This document shows positions 44,026 to 50,308 of a stretch of DNA of 50,308 nucleotides, in pieces. The stretch covers positions 1 through 50,308 of the forward strand of contig JARKQN010000041.1 of the NCBI GenBank assembly GCA_029974835.1. Direction: 5' to 3'. A model generated the notes under the pieces. The model was not told where the DNA came from and did not search any database. It saw only the letters and a program-made list of their open reading frames with translations. Every line of letters starts with the position of its first letter. Position 1 is the stretch's first letter. Made by a program: the position numbers and the translations under genes. The stretch is from Bacteroidales bacterium. Its GTDB lineage: Bacteria > Bacteroidota > Bacteroidia > Bacteroidales > VadinHA17.

Positions 44026-44032
44026 AGGAGGT
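44026..44032 (+). promoter_or_regulatory. Strong Shine-Dalgarno sequence of hpf
   Basis: AGGAGGT, a perfect complement to the 16S rRNA tail, ends 4 nt before the ATG at 44037. It is the strongest such site in the window; its neighbours have none. Confidence 0.75.
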
Positions 44033-44036
44033 AGAT

Positions 44037-44336
44037 ATGAACATACAGATTCATTCGGTTCGGTTTGATGCCGACAAGAAACTCATTAAATTCATTAACC
44101 AGAAGCTAAACAAACTGGCCAAGCTGGGTGAGGGTATTGTCAATACTGAGGTTTACCTGAGGCTTGACAATGATGAAGGAAAGGAAAACAAGATTACAGA
44201 GATAAAGATTGATTATCCGGGAGGGCCTCTGTTTGCAAAAAAACAGAGCAAAACTTTTGAAGAGGCTACCGACCTTGCCGTTGATGCTCTTAAGAAACAG
44301 ATTACCAGGCATAAAGAAAAATCCAAGGGGATATAG
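44037..44336 (+). CDS. hpf: Ribosome hibernation-promoting factor, short form
   Basis: A 99-residue protein of the RaiA/HPF family, which binds the 30S decoding region and inactivates ribosomes in slow growth. It starts MNIQIHSVRFDADKKLIKFI, and the helix with KTFEEATDLAVDALKKQI is typical. It lacks the C-terminal dimerisation domain of long HPF. The strong AGGAGGT in front of the start stands out. Position after rpsU and xerC suggests one transcript from the rpsU promoter. Confidence 0.94.
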   Translation: MNIQIHSVRFDADKKLIKFINQKLNKLAKLGEGIVNTEVYLRLDNDEGKENKITEIKIDYPGGPLFAKKQSKTFEEATDLAVDALKKQITRHKEKSKGI

Positions 44337-44392
44337 TCGGGAGAGTGGAAAAAATATTTAAACTAATTTTATCAAATAATAATTAATTTTCA

Positions 44393-44400
44393 TACATTTG
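44393..44400 (+). promoter_or_regulatory. -7 element for the tRNA-tuf block
   Basis: TACATTTG, a perfect TAnnTTTG, 50 nt before the first tRNA. The leader can form a small hairpin (TGAAGG with TCCTTCA, 44411-44432). A T-rich -33 region is present but no exact TTTG. Confidence 0.6.
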
Positions 44401-44450
44401 CAAACCGATTTTGAAGGGTATTTATATCCTTCAGGGGCGTTCTTTAAATT

Positions 44451-44524
44451 GCCGATGTAGCTCAGTTGGCCAGAGCAGCTGATTTGTAATCTGCAGGTCG
44501 GGGGTTCGAATCCCTTCATCGGCT
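44451..44524 (+). tRNA. tRNA-Thr (TGT)
   Basis: A 74-nt cloverleaf with acceptor GCCGATG/CATCGGC, T-loop TTCGAAT and anticodon loop TTTGTAA with anticodon TGT. The anticodon stem GCTGA/TCTGC has a T-T mismatch at its middle pair. No CCA is encoded. Confidence 0.95.
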
Positions 44525-44575
44525 CTTGAAAGAAAAGGAGATTGTCTTAATCAGGGAAATTCTCTGTGGTCAGTA

Positions 44576-44658
44576 GGGGAGATACCAAAGTGGCCAACTG
44601 GGGCAGACTGTAAATCTGCTGGCGAATGCCTTCGTAGGTTCGAATCCTGCTCTCCCCA
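44576..44658 (+). tRNA. tRNA-Tyr (GTA)
   Basis: An 83-nt cloverleaf with a long variable arm, acceptor GGGGAGA/TCTCCCC, T-loop TTCGAAT and anticodon loop CTGTAAA with anticodon GTA. CCA is not encoded; ACA follows the acceptor. Confidence 0.96.
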
Positions 44659-44722
44659 CACAATTAAGGGTGTGGCCTGAGGAGTTTCAGAAACGGAGGT
44701 TTCCCTTAAAGAAAGATATCAG

Positions 44723-44795
44723 GCGGGAGTAGCTCAGTTGGTAGAGCATCAGCCTTCCAAGCTGAGGGTCGCGGATTCGATCTCCGTCTCCCGCT
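44723..44795 (+). tRNA. tRNA-Gly (TCC)
   Basis: A 73-nt cloverleaf with acceptor GCGGGAG/CTCCCGC, T-loop TTCGATC and anticodon loop CTTCCAA with anticodon TCC on a perfect TCAGC/GCTGA stem. Confidence 0.96.
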
Positions 44796-44805
44796 CAAAA
44801 TTGAG

Positions 44806-44877
44806 GCCAGAGTAGCTCAGGGGTAGAGCACTTCCTTGGTAAGGAAGGGGTCAGGGGTTCAATTCCCCTCTCCGGCT
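44806..44877 (+). tRNA. tRNA-Thr (GGT)
   Basis: A 72-nt cloverleaf with T-loop TTCAATT and anticodon loop TTGGTAA with anticodon GGT on a perfect CTTCC/GGAAG stem. The acceptor GCCAGAG/CTCCGGC has an A-C mismatch at the fourth pair. The interval 44878-44940 to tuf is A/T-rich with no clear promoter. Confidence 0.94.
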
Positions 44878-44940
44878 CAACGGAAAGAATGGTTAAAACA
44901 GATATAGAAAACTTAATTTTAATTTTAATAAGCTTTAATT

Positions 44941-46128
44941 ATGGCAAAAGAAAAATTTGACAGGTCCAAACCGCATGTTAACGTAGGTACTATTGGTCAT
45001 GTTGATCATGGAAAAACCACCCTCACTGCTGCCATTACAATGGTTCTGGCGAAGAGAGGCCTTTCGGAAGTAAGGTCTTTTGACTCCATTGATAATGCTC
45101 CGGAAGAGAAGGAAAGAGGTATTACCATCAATACTGCTCACGTTGAATACCAGACCGAAAAACGTCACTATGCACATGTTGACTGCCCCGGTCACGCCGA
45201 CTACATCAAAAACATGGTTACCGGTGCCGCACAGATGGACGGTGCAATACTGGTTGTGGCTGCCGACGACGGTCCGATGCCTCAGACACGCGAACATATC
45301 CTTCTGGCTCACCAGGTTAACGTGCCTAAAATGGTGGTCTTCCTTAATAAGGTTGACCTTGTTAACGATGATGAGCTGATCGACCTCGTGGAAATGGAAG
45401 TTCGCGAACTTCTTAGTTTTTACAAGTTCGACGGAGATAATGCTCCCGTTATCAGAGGTTCTGCTCTAGGAGCAATGAACGGCGACCCGAAATGGGAAGA
45501 AAAAGTGGTGGAACTGATGAACGCTGTTGATGAATATATTCCCATCCCCGTTCGCGACAATGAGAAACCTTTCCTTCTTCCCGTAGAGGACATATTTTCA
45601 ATTACCGGCCGCGGTACCGTTGCAACAGGCCGTATCGCAACAGGCGTTGTTTTAACAGGTGACGAACTCGAAATTATCGGCCTCGGCGCTTCGAAGAAAA
45701 GAACAGTCTGCACCGGTGTGGAAATGTTCCGCAAAATTCTCGACAGAGGTGAAGCAGGCGATAACGTGGGACTTCTGCTTCGCGGTATTGATAAAAAGGA
45801 GATCAAAAGAGGAATGGTTCTGGCCAAACCCGGATCAATTACCCCCCATACCAAATTCAAGGCTGAGGTTTATATTCTTAAGAAAGAAGAAGGCGGACGT
45901 CACACTCCGTTCCATAACAAATACCGCCCGCAGTTCTACCTCAGGACACTTGACGTTACCGGAGAAATCCATCTGCCGGAAGGAAGAGAAATGGTTATGC
46001 CCGGCGATAACGTTACAATTGTCGTTGAGCTGATCTACCCGGTAGCTATAAACGTAGGACTCCGTTTTGCTATACGTGAAGGCGGGAGAACAGTTGGTGC
46101 AGGGACCGTAATCGAGATAGTAGAGTAA
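44941..46128 (+). CDS. tuf: Elongation factor Tu
   Basis: A 395-residue GTPase that brings aminoacyl-tRNA to the ribosome. The G1 motif is GHVDHGKT, the switch region has [15 protein letters not shown]3 is DCPGHADY, and G4 is FLNKVDLV. Domains II and III are complete, and the end [15 protein letters not shown] is standard. It sits between a four-tRNA cluster and tRNA-Trp, as in many bacteria where tRNAs and tuf form one transcript. Within the window it is the only copy. Confidence 0.98.
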   Translation: MAKEKFDRSKPHVNVGTIGHVDHGKTTLTAAITMVLAKRGLSEVRSFDSIDNAPEEKERGITINTAHVEYQTEKRHYAHVDCPGHADYIKNMVTGAAQMDGAILVVAADDGPMPQTREHILLAHQVNVPKMVVFLNKVDLVNDDELIDLVEMEVRELLSFYKFDGDNAPVIRGSALGAMNGDPKWEEKVVELMNAVDEYIPIPVRDNEKPFLLPVEDIFSITGRGTVATGRIATGVVLTGDELEIIGLGASKKRTVCTGVEMFRKILDRGEAGDNVGLLLRGIDKKEIKRGMVLAKPGSITPHTKFKAEVYILKKEEGGRHTPFHNKYRPQFYLRTLDVTGEIHLPEGREMVMPGDNVTIVVELIYPVAINVGLRFAIREGGRTVGAGTVIEIVE

Positions 46129-46144
46129 TTTATATTATCAATCA

Positions 46145-46172
46145 GGCAGCTCTCATGCATTTGAAGGCTGCC
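46145..46172 (+). other. Hairpin between tuf and tRNA-Trp
   Basis: GGCAGC (46145-46150) pairs with GCTGCC (46167-46172) across a 16-nt loop. No T-run follows, so it is more likely a processing or stability element than a terminator, consistent with read-through into tRNA-Trp and secE. Confidence 0.4.
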
Positions 46173-46178
46173 CAGTAC

Positions 46179-46251
46179 ACGGGTGTAGCTCAGTTGGTAG
46201 AGCACTGGTCTCCAAAACCAGGTGTCGGGAGTTCGAGTCTCTCCTCCCGTG
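46179..46251 (+). tRNA. tRNA-Trp (CCA)
   Basis: A 73-nt cloverleaf with anticodon loop CTCCAAA, anticodon CCA, on a perfect CTGGT/ACCAG stem, T-loop TTCGAGT and discriminator G. The acceptor ACGGGTG/CTCCCGT has a T-T mismatch at the sixth pair. The tRNA-Trp then secE order is widespread. Confidence 0.95.
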
Positions 46252-46267
46252 CTTAAACTTTCCGGGA

Positions 46268-46459
46268 ATGAATGTAAAAGGATATCTTAAAGAATCGTTT
46301 ACCGAACTAGTTCATAAAGTTACCTGGCCTACCTGGAGCGAGCTTCAGAACAGTGCCACACTTGTGATGGTTGCAACTCTTATTATCGCACTTATTGTTG
46401 CGGTCATGGACCTGGCCTTCAGCAGGCTGATGACCTTCATTTACAGTTTGCTATATTAA
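46268..46459 (+). CDS. secE: Preprotein translocase subunit SecE
   Basis: A 63-residue single-span subunit of the SecYEG channel. The amphipathic helix has ESFTELVHKVTWPTWSEL with the conserved VTWP, followed by one membrane helix (about 31-52). This is the short SecE form usual outside enterobacteria. It lies between tRNA-Trp and nusG, the classical order. Confidence 0.96.
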   Translation: MNVKGYLKESFTELVHKVTWPTWSELQNSATLVMVATLIIALIVAVMDLAFSRLMTFIYSLLY

Positions 46460-46477
46460 ATTAAGTATAAAGTTCCG

Positions 46478-47026
46478 ATGACGGATAATGTGAAGAAATG
46501 GTACGTGCTTCGTGCAATCGGGGGGAAGGAAAAGAAAGTTAAGGAATACATCGATAACGAAGTTGCAAGACGCAAACTCCAGGATCTTGTTTCCCAGGTA
46601 CTGATTCCAACCGAAAAAGTGTACCAGATACGATCAGGTAAAAAGATCAGCAAGGAACGGACTTTCTTCCCGGGCTATGTGCTGGTCGAGGCCGTGCTTA
46701 CCGGAGAAGTGCCACACCTTCTTCGCAATATCCCGAATGTTCTGGGTTTCCTGGGCTCACAGGACGGCGAACCCGTTCCGCTCAGAAAATCGGAAATAAA
46801 CAGGATACTGGGTAAGGTGGATGAACTCAATGCAGGCGATGAAGAATTAAATGTACCGTTCTTCGTAGGCGAAACAGTGAAGGTGATCGACGGACCTTTC
46901 AACAGCTTCTCGGGCGTGATTGAGGAGGTGAACGAGGAGAAAAAGAAGCTCAAGGTGATGGTTAAGATTTTTGGCCGTAAAACACCTCTTGAGCTGAGTT
47001 TTATGCAGGTAGAAAAAGAAAGTTAA
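46478..47026 (+). CDS. nusG: Transcription termination/antitermination protein NusG
   Basis: A 182-residue elongation factor that binds RNA polymerase and links it to Rho or the ribosome. The NGN domain starts [20 protein letters not shown] and contains [11 protein letters not shown]. The C-terminal KOW domain (about 128-180) has [19 protein letters not shown]. Complete. It lies 18 nt after secE. A perfect 10-bp inverted repeat follows before rplK. Confidence 0.97.
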   Translation: MTDNVKKWYVLRAIGGKEKKVKEYIDNEVARRKLQDLVSQVLIPTEKVYQIRSGKKISKERTFFPGYVLVEAVLTGEVPHLLRNIPNVLGFLGSQDGEPVPLRKSEINRILGKVDELNAGDEELNVPFFVGETVKVIDGPFNSFSGVIEEVNEEKKKLKVMVKIFGRKTPLELSFMQVEKES

Positions 47027-47035
47027 TAAAGATAT

Positions 47036-47077
47036 TGACGGTTGCAATAAAATATAATGCTTCCTGAGCAACCGTCA
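47036..47077 (+). other. Inverted repeat in the nusG-rplK gap
   Basis: TGACGGTTGC (47036-47045) is perfectly complementary to GCAACCGTCA (47068-47077) around a 22-nt A/T-rich loop. There is no T-run after it, so it is not a plain terminator. Its place 32 nt before rplK is where an L1-binding feedback site is found in other bacteria; that role is an inference. Confidence 0.6.
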
Positions 47078-47109
47078 TACTCGCGCAATAAACAAGCAAA
47101 TAATTAATT

Positions 47110-47550
47110 ATGGCAAAAGAAGTTGCTGGAATAATCAAATTGCAAATCCGCGGCGGGGCAGCCAATCCATCGCCACCCGTAGGGCCCGCACTGGGCTCGA
47201 AAGGTGTTAACATAATGGATTTCTGCAAGCAGTTCAATGCCCGTACCCAGGATAAAGCCGGCAAAGTTATTCCGGTGGTGATAACGGTTTATACAGACAA
47301 ATCGTTTGATTTTGTAACCAAAACACCGCCAGTGGCCGTCCAACTGCTCGAATATTCAAAAATTCAGAAAGGCAGTGCGGAACCAAACAGGGATAAAGTT
47401 GCGACAGTTACCTGGGACCAGGTTAAAGCCATTGCACAGGATAAGATGAACGATCTTAACTGTTTCACGCTTGAATCGGCTATGAAGATGGTGGCAGGAA
47501 CCGCCAGGAGCATGGGGATAACCGTTAAAGGTGATTTCCCCCGAATCTAA
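47110..47550 (+). CDS. rplK: 50S ribosomal protein L11
   Basis: A 146-residue protein of the GTPase-associated centre. The proline-rich start [20 protein letters not shown] and the [15 protein letters not shown] segment are diagnostic. It is followed by rplA after 16 nt, forming the usual L11-L1 pair. Confidence 0.98.
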   Translation: MAKEVAGIIKLQIRGGAANPSPPVGPALGSKGVNIMDFCKQFNARTQDKAGKVIPVVITVYTDKSFDFVTKTPPVAVQLLEYSKIQKGSAEPNRDKVATVTWDQVKAIAQDKMNDLNCFTLESAMKMVAGTARSMGITVKGDFPRI

Positions 47551-47566
47551 TAAAAACGAATCAGAA

Positions 47567-48262
47567 ATGACTAAACTTACCAGGAATCAGAAGTTAGCCT
47601 TTGGAAAATTAGACAAGGCAAAACTTTATTCATTGACCGAAGCCGCAACTCTGGTGAAAGAAATTACCACCACAAAGTTCGACGCTTCTGTAGATCTCGA
47701 CGTAAGGTTAGGTATTGATCCGCGTAAATCGAACCAGATGGTCAGGGGTGTAGTTTCCCTTCCTCACGGAACCGGAAAACAGACCCGCGTCCTCGTCCTT
47801 TGTACACCCGACAAGGAGGCTGAAGCCCGCGAGGCAGGAGCCGACTATATCGGCCTCGATGAATATATCGAGAAAATCAAGGGAGGATGGACAGACGTGG
47901 ATGTAATAATAACCATGCCGTCGGTAATGGGTAAGGTCGGTCAGCTCGGAAGAATACTCGGTCCGCGAGGACTGATGCCTAATCCGAAAAGTGGTACTGT
48001 AACCATGGATGTCGGAAAGGCTGTCAAAGAAGTTAAACAGGGCAAAATTGATTTCAAGGTTGATAAAAGCGGAATCATACATGCCTCTATCGGCAAGGTC
48101 TCATTCGAACCTTCAAGTATCGCAGATAATGCAAGGGAATTCATCTCAATGGTGAATAAACTCAAACCTGCTTCAGCAAAGGGAACATATATTAAAAGTA
48201 TCTTCCTTTCAAGCACAATGAGCCCCAGCATAAAAATCGATCCTAAGAGCCTGGTTGAATAA
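47567..48262 (+). CDS. rplA: 50S ribosomal protein L1
   Basis: A 231-residue protein of the L1 stalk, which also represses its own operon in many bacteria. The ATG at 47567 gives the normal length and family start ([10 protein letters not shown]); a frame extension to 47531 would overlap the rplK end and adds 12 unrelated residues. Signatures [19 protein letters not shown] and [17 protein letters not shown] are present. Confidence 0.97.
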   Translation: MTKLTRNQKLAFGKLDKAKLYSLTEAATLVKEITTTKFDASVDLDVRLGIDPRKSNQMVRGVVSLPHGTGKQTRVLVLCTPDKEAEAREAGADYIGLDEYIEKIKGGWTDVDVIITMPSVMGKVGQLGRILGPRGLMPNPKSGTVTMDVGKAVKEVKQGKIDFKVDKSGIIHASIGKVSFEPSSIADNAREFISMVNKLKPASAKGTYIKSIFLSSTMSPSIKIDPKSLVE

Positions 48263-48282
48263 AAATTTTAAACCTGAGAAGT

Positions 48283-48801
48283 ATGAGACGCGAAGAAAAA
48301 GAAGCTTTGGTAGACAGCCTCGCTGAACAAATAAAGGAATACAGCCACTTTTACCTGACTGATATTGCTCAATTAGATGCTGCTGACACAAGCTCTTTAA
48401 GAAGAAAATGTTTTGAAAACCAGATCAAACTGGTCGTCGTTAAAAACACTCTCCTGAAAAGAGCCCTCGAAAAGTCAGAAGGCAACTTTGAAGAACTCTT
48501 TCCCGTTCTCAAAGGCGCTACGTCCATCATGTTCGCAAATTCTGCAAACGTTCCCGCTAAACTTATCAAGGAATTCAGAAAAGAACATGATAAACCCGTA
48601 CTGAAAGCTGCTTATGTTCAGGAATCGGTTTATGTAGGAGACAATATCCTTGATATGCTGGTCTCCATCAAATCGAAGGAAGAACTTATCGGCGATGTCG
48701 TTCTGCTACTGCAGAGCCCGGCCAAAAACATTATTTCAGCATTGCAGTCGGGTGGTAATAAGTTACACGGTGTACTAGAGACACTTTCAAAAAAAGAATA
48801 A
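48283..48801 (+). CDS. rplJ: 50S ribosomal protein L10
   Basis: A 172-residue stalk base protein that carries L7/L12 dimers. It begins MRREEKEALVDSLAEQIKEY and has the family's LKVVKNTLLKRAL-like VVVKNTLLKRALEK stretch. Only 20 nt separate it from rplA, so an L10-leader RNA of the usual length would have to lie within rplA. Confidence 0.97.
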   Translation: MRREEKEALVDSLAEQIKEYSHFYLTDIAQLDAADTSSLRRKCFENQIKLVVVKNTLLKRALEKSEGNFEELFPVLKGATSIMFANSANVPAKLIKEFRKEHDKPVLKAAYVQESVYVGDNILDMLVSIKSKEELIGDVVLLLQSPAKNIISALQSGGNKLHGVLETLSKKE

Positions 48802-48830
48802 TAAGGTAAAATCATTTAAATTCAATAGAA

Positions 48831-49211
48831 ATGGCAGATCTTAAGAAATTTGCAGAAGAACTCGTAAACCTTTCCGTAAAGGAAGTAAATGAACTCGCCA
48901 GAATACTTAAGGAAGAGTATGGCATTGAACCCGCTGCTGAAGCTGTTGCCGTAGCCGCTCCCGCCGCAGAAGGAGGAGCCGCACCCGCCGCAGAGGAGAA
49001 ATCAACTTTCGATATTATCCTTAAAAATGCCGGTGCACAGAAACTCCAGATTGTAAAACTGGTGAAAGACCTTACAGGTCTCGGACTTAAAGAAGCCAAG
49101 GCTGTTGTTGATGCAGCCCCGGGTCCGATCAAGGAAGGCGCTACGAAAGAAGAAGCAGAAACAATCAAAGCAAAATTGGTAGAAGCAGGAGCTGAAGTTG
49201 AACTTAAATAA
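48831..49211 (+). CDS. rplL: 50S ribosomal protein L7/L12
   Basis: A 126-residue stalk protein that recruits translation factors. The N-terminal dimerisation helix pair (1-35), an alanine-, glutamate- and proline-rich hinge (about 38-60) and the C-terminal domain with [20 protein letters not shown] are all clear. It is followed by a hairpin with a T-run ahead of rpoB. Confidence 0.98.
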   Translation: MADLKKFAEELVNLSVKEVNELARILKEEYGIEPAAEAVAVAAPAAEGGAAPAAEEKSTFDIILKNAGAQKLQIVKLVKDLTGLGLKEAKAVVDAAPGPIKEGATKEEAETIKAKLVEAGAEVELK

Positions 49212-49238
49212 GCTATACCTGATCGCCGGGTTACAGGT

Positions 49239-49271
49239 TTAGTCCCGATTAACCGGGACTAAGCCTTTTTG
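49239..49271 (+). terminator. Attenuator between rplL and rpoB
   Basis: TTAGTCCCG (49239-49247) pairs perfectly with CGGGACTAA (49254-49262) around a 6-nt loop, followed by GCCTTTTTG. Because rpoB follows 34 nt later without another obvious promoter, it probably terminates only partly and lowers rpoB relative to rplL, as known for E. coli. Confidence 0.75.
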
Positions 49272-49304
49272 TCTGTTATTACAAGTTCACTTAATCCTAC
49301 ACAA

Positions 49305-50308
49305 ATGTCACCAAAAAAAGAAGAAAGAATCAGTTTCGCTTCCAGAAAAGACAGCCAGGAATATCCTGATTTTCTGGACGTACAGATTAAATCATTCGCT
49401 GAGTTCTTCCAGCTTGGCACAACACCCGAAAACAGAAAAAAAGAGGGCCTTTATAAAGTCTTCAGCGAAAATTTCCCGATTACGGATACAAGAAATAACT
49501 TCGTTCTGGAATTTATCGATTATTCAGTCGACCCGCCGAGGTACACAATCGACGAATGCCTTGAACGGGGGTTAACCTACAGCGTGCCCCTAAAGGCAAA
49601 ACTTAAACTTTATTGCACCGACCCTGAACACGAGGATTTCGATACAGTAATCCAGGATGTCTATCTGGGCACTATTCCCTATATGACCGAAAGAGGCACT
49701 TTCGTCATTAACGGCGCCGAAAGGGTCGTGGTTTCACAGCTCCACAGGTCGCCCGGTGTATTCTTCGGGCAAAGCGTACATGCTAACGGCACCAAACTCT
49801 ACTCGGCACGTATTATACCCTTTAAGGGTTCGTGGATAGAGTTCGCCACCGATATAAACAACGTAATGTATGCCTATATCGACCGCAAGAAAAAACTGCC
49901 CGTTACTACCCTCCTCAGAGCTATAGGCTTCGAAAGCGACAAGGAAATACTCGAAATATTCAACCTTGCCGAGGAACAGAAAGTTTCAAAATCGAGCCTT
50001 AAAAAACTGGTGGGCCGTAAACTCGCGGCAAGAGTCCTTAAAACATGGGTGGAGGACTTTGTTGACGAGGACACCGGAGAGGTCGTTTCCATCGAACGTA
50101 ATGAGGTGGTGCTCGACAGGGAAACTGTAATTGAAAATGACCATGTGGACCTGATAGTTGATTCAGGCGCCAAAACAATACTGCTGCACAGGGAAGACGT
50201 AAGCCTTTCCGACTATGCAATCATCTACAACACCCTTCAGAAAGACCCCTGCAACTCCGAAAAGGAGGCAGTAATATATATCTACCGGCAGCTCAGAAAT
50301 GCCGAACC
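49305..50308 (+). CDS. rpoB: RNA polymerase beta subunit (5' part)
   Basis: The frame opens with ATG at 49305 and runs 334 codons to the right edge without a stop. It begins [20 protein letters not shown], then [16 protein letters not shown]. The motifs [20 protein letters not shown] and [13 protein letters not shown] are unmistakable beta-subunit lobe and protrusion sequence. The rifampicin region and the catalytic parts lie beyond the window. It follows rplL and a partial terminator, as in the universal rplKAJL-rpoBC order. Confidence 0.97.
   Translation, partial: MSPKKEERISFASRKDSQEYPDFLDVQIKSFAEFFQLGTTPENRKKEGLYKVFSENFPITDTRNNFVLEFIDYSVDPPRYTIDECLERGLTYSVPLKAKLKLYCTDPEHEDFDTVIQDVYLGTIPYMTERGTFVINGAERVVVSQLHRSPGVFFGQSVHANGTKLYSARIIPFKGSWIEFATDINNVMYAYIDRKKKLPVTTLLRAIGFESDKEILEIFNLAEEQKVSKSSLKKLVGRKLAARVLKTWVEDFVDEDTGEVVSIERNEVVLDRETVIENDHVDLIVDSGAKTILLHREDVSLSDYAIIYNTLQKDPCNSEKEAVIYIYRQLRNAE

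Noticed and set aside
48263-48282. L10-leader regulatory RNA before rplJ
   Set aside because: Only 20 nt separate rplA and rplJ and no leader fold is visible; any such element would have to be inside rplA.

Overview
The window reads as ordinary core chromosome of an anaerobic or microaerophilic member of the Bacteroidetes, most likely the order Bacteroidales. The signs are a short primary sigma factor without region 1.1, a Rho with a long disordered insertion, a PorT homologue of the type IX secretion system, a TamL-type lipoprotein, pyruvate:ferredoxin oxidoreductase, a menaquinone methyltransferase, and many Bacteroidetes-type promoters (TTTG or a near match, about 19-20 bp, then TAnnTTTG) placed just ahead of genes. 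Shine-Dalgarno sequences are nearly absent, with two clear exceptions.

Layout. 1-950: the end of an unidentified protein, then tmRNA on the minus strand. 956-5277: two overlapping exported amidohydrolase genes. 5278-5667: a gene-free stretch of GC-rich palindromes framed by a 52-bp direct repeat. 5668-8534: a three-gene operon (glycosyltransferase, heptose-type sugar kinase, nucleotidyltransferase) that would make and use a GDP-heptose-like sugar. It converges on a GT2 glycosyltransferase/DUF4199 pair (8524-10025). 10129-10225: SRP RNA, then a YciO-type gene. 10902-13697: TrkA/TrkH potassium uptake. 13773-16806: ruvX-def-comEC. 16953-20501: pyruvate oxidoreductase. 20584-23626: rho and rpoD, divergent, with an unusual structured rho leader. 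23671-26935: rpe, miaA, a pRiA4-ORF3-like protein and an acyl-CoA reductase. 27164-28791: a BlaI/BlaR1-type sensor-repressor pair with a visible operator. 28967-30601: an ABC permease and a SiaC-like protein. 30759-34790: GAPDH, an outer-membrane-like protein with a small lipoprotein gene ahead of it, a fused MsrB-MsrA and a nitroreductase. 34808-41970: an SDR, ubiE-porT, an FAD oxidoreductase, an RNA methyltransferase and tamL. 42030-44336: a ComEA-like protein, rpsU, a Xer recombinase and hpf. 44393-50308: a translation and transcription block: four tRNAs, tuf, tRNA-Trp, secE, nusG, rplKAJL and the start of rpoB.

I see no CRISPR array, prophage, intact insertion sequence or defence island, and no clear candidate for a wholly new system. 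The observations most worth a second look are regulatory or structural: the rho leader with a near-perfect long-range inverted repeat, a strong Shine-Dalgarno in front of hpf in a genome that otherwise avoids them, a BlaI operator placed over its own promoter, a 41-residue lipoprotein gene that is easy to miss, amidohydrolase domains that have lost the HxH metal motif, and the palindrome cluster at 5.3-5.5 kb.
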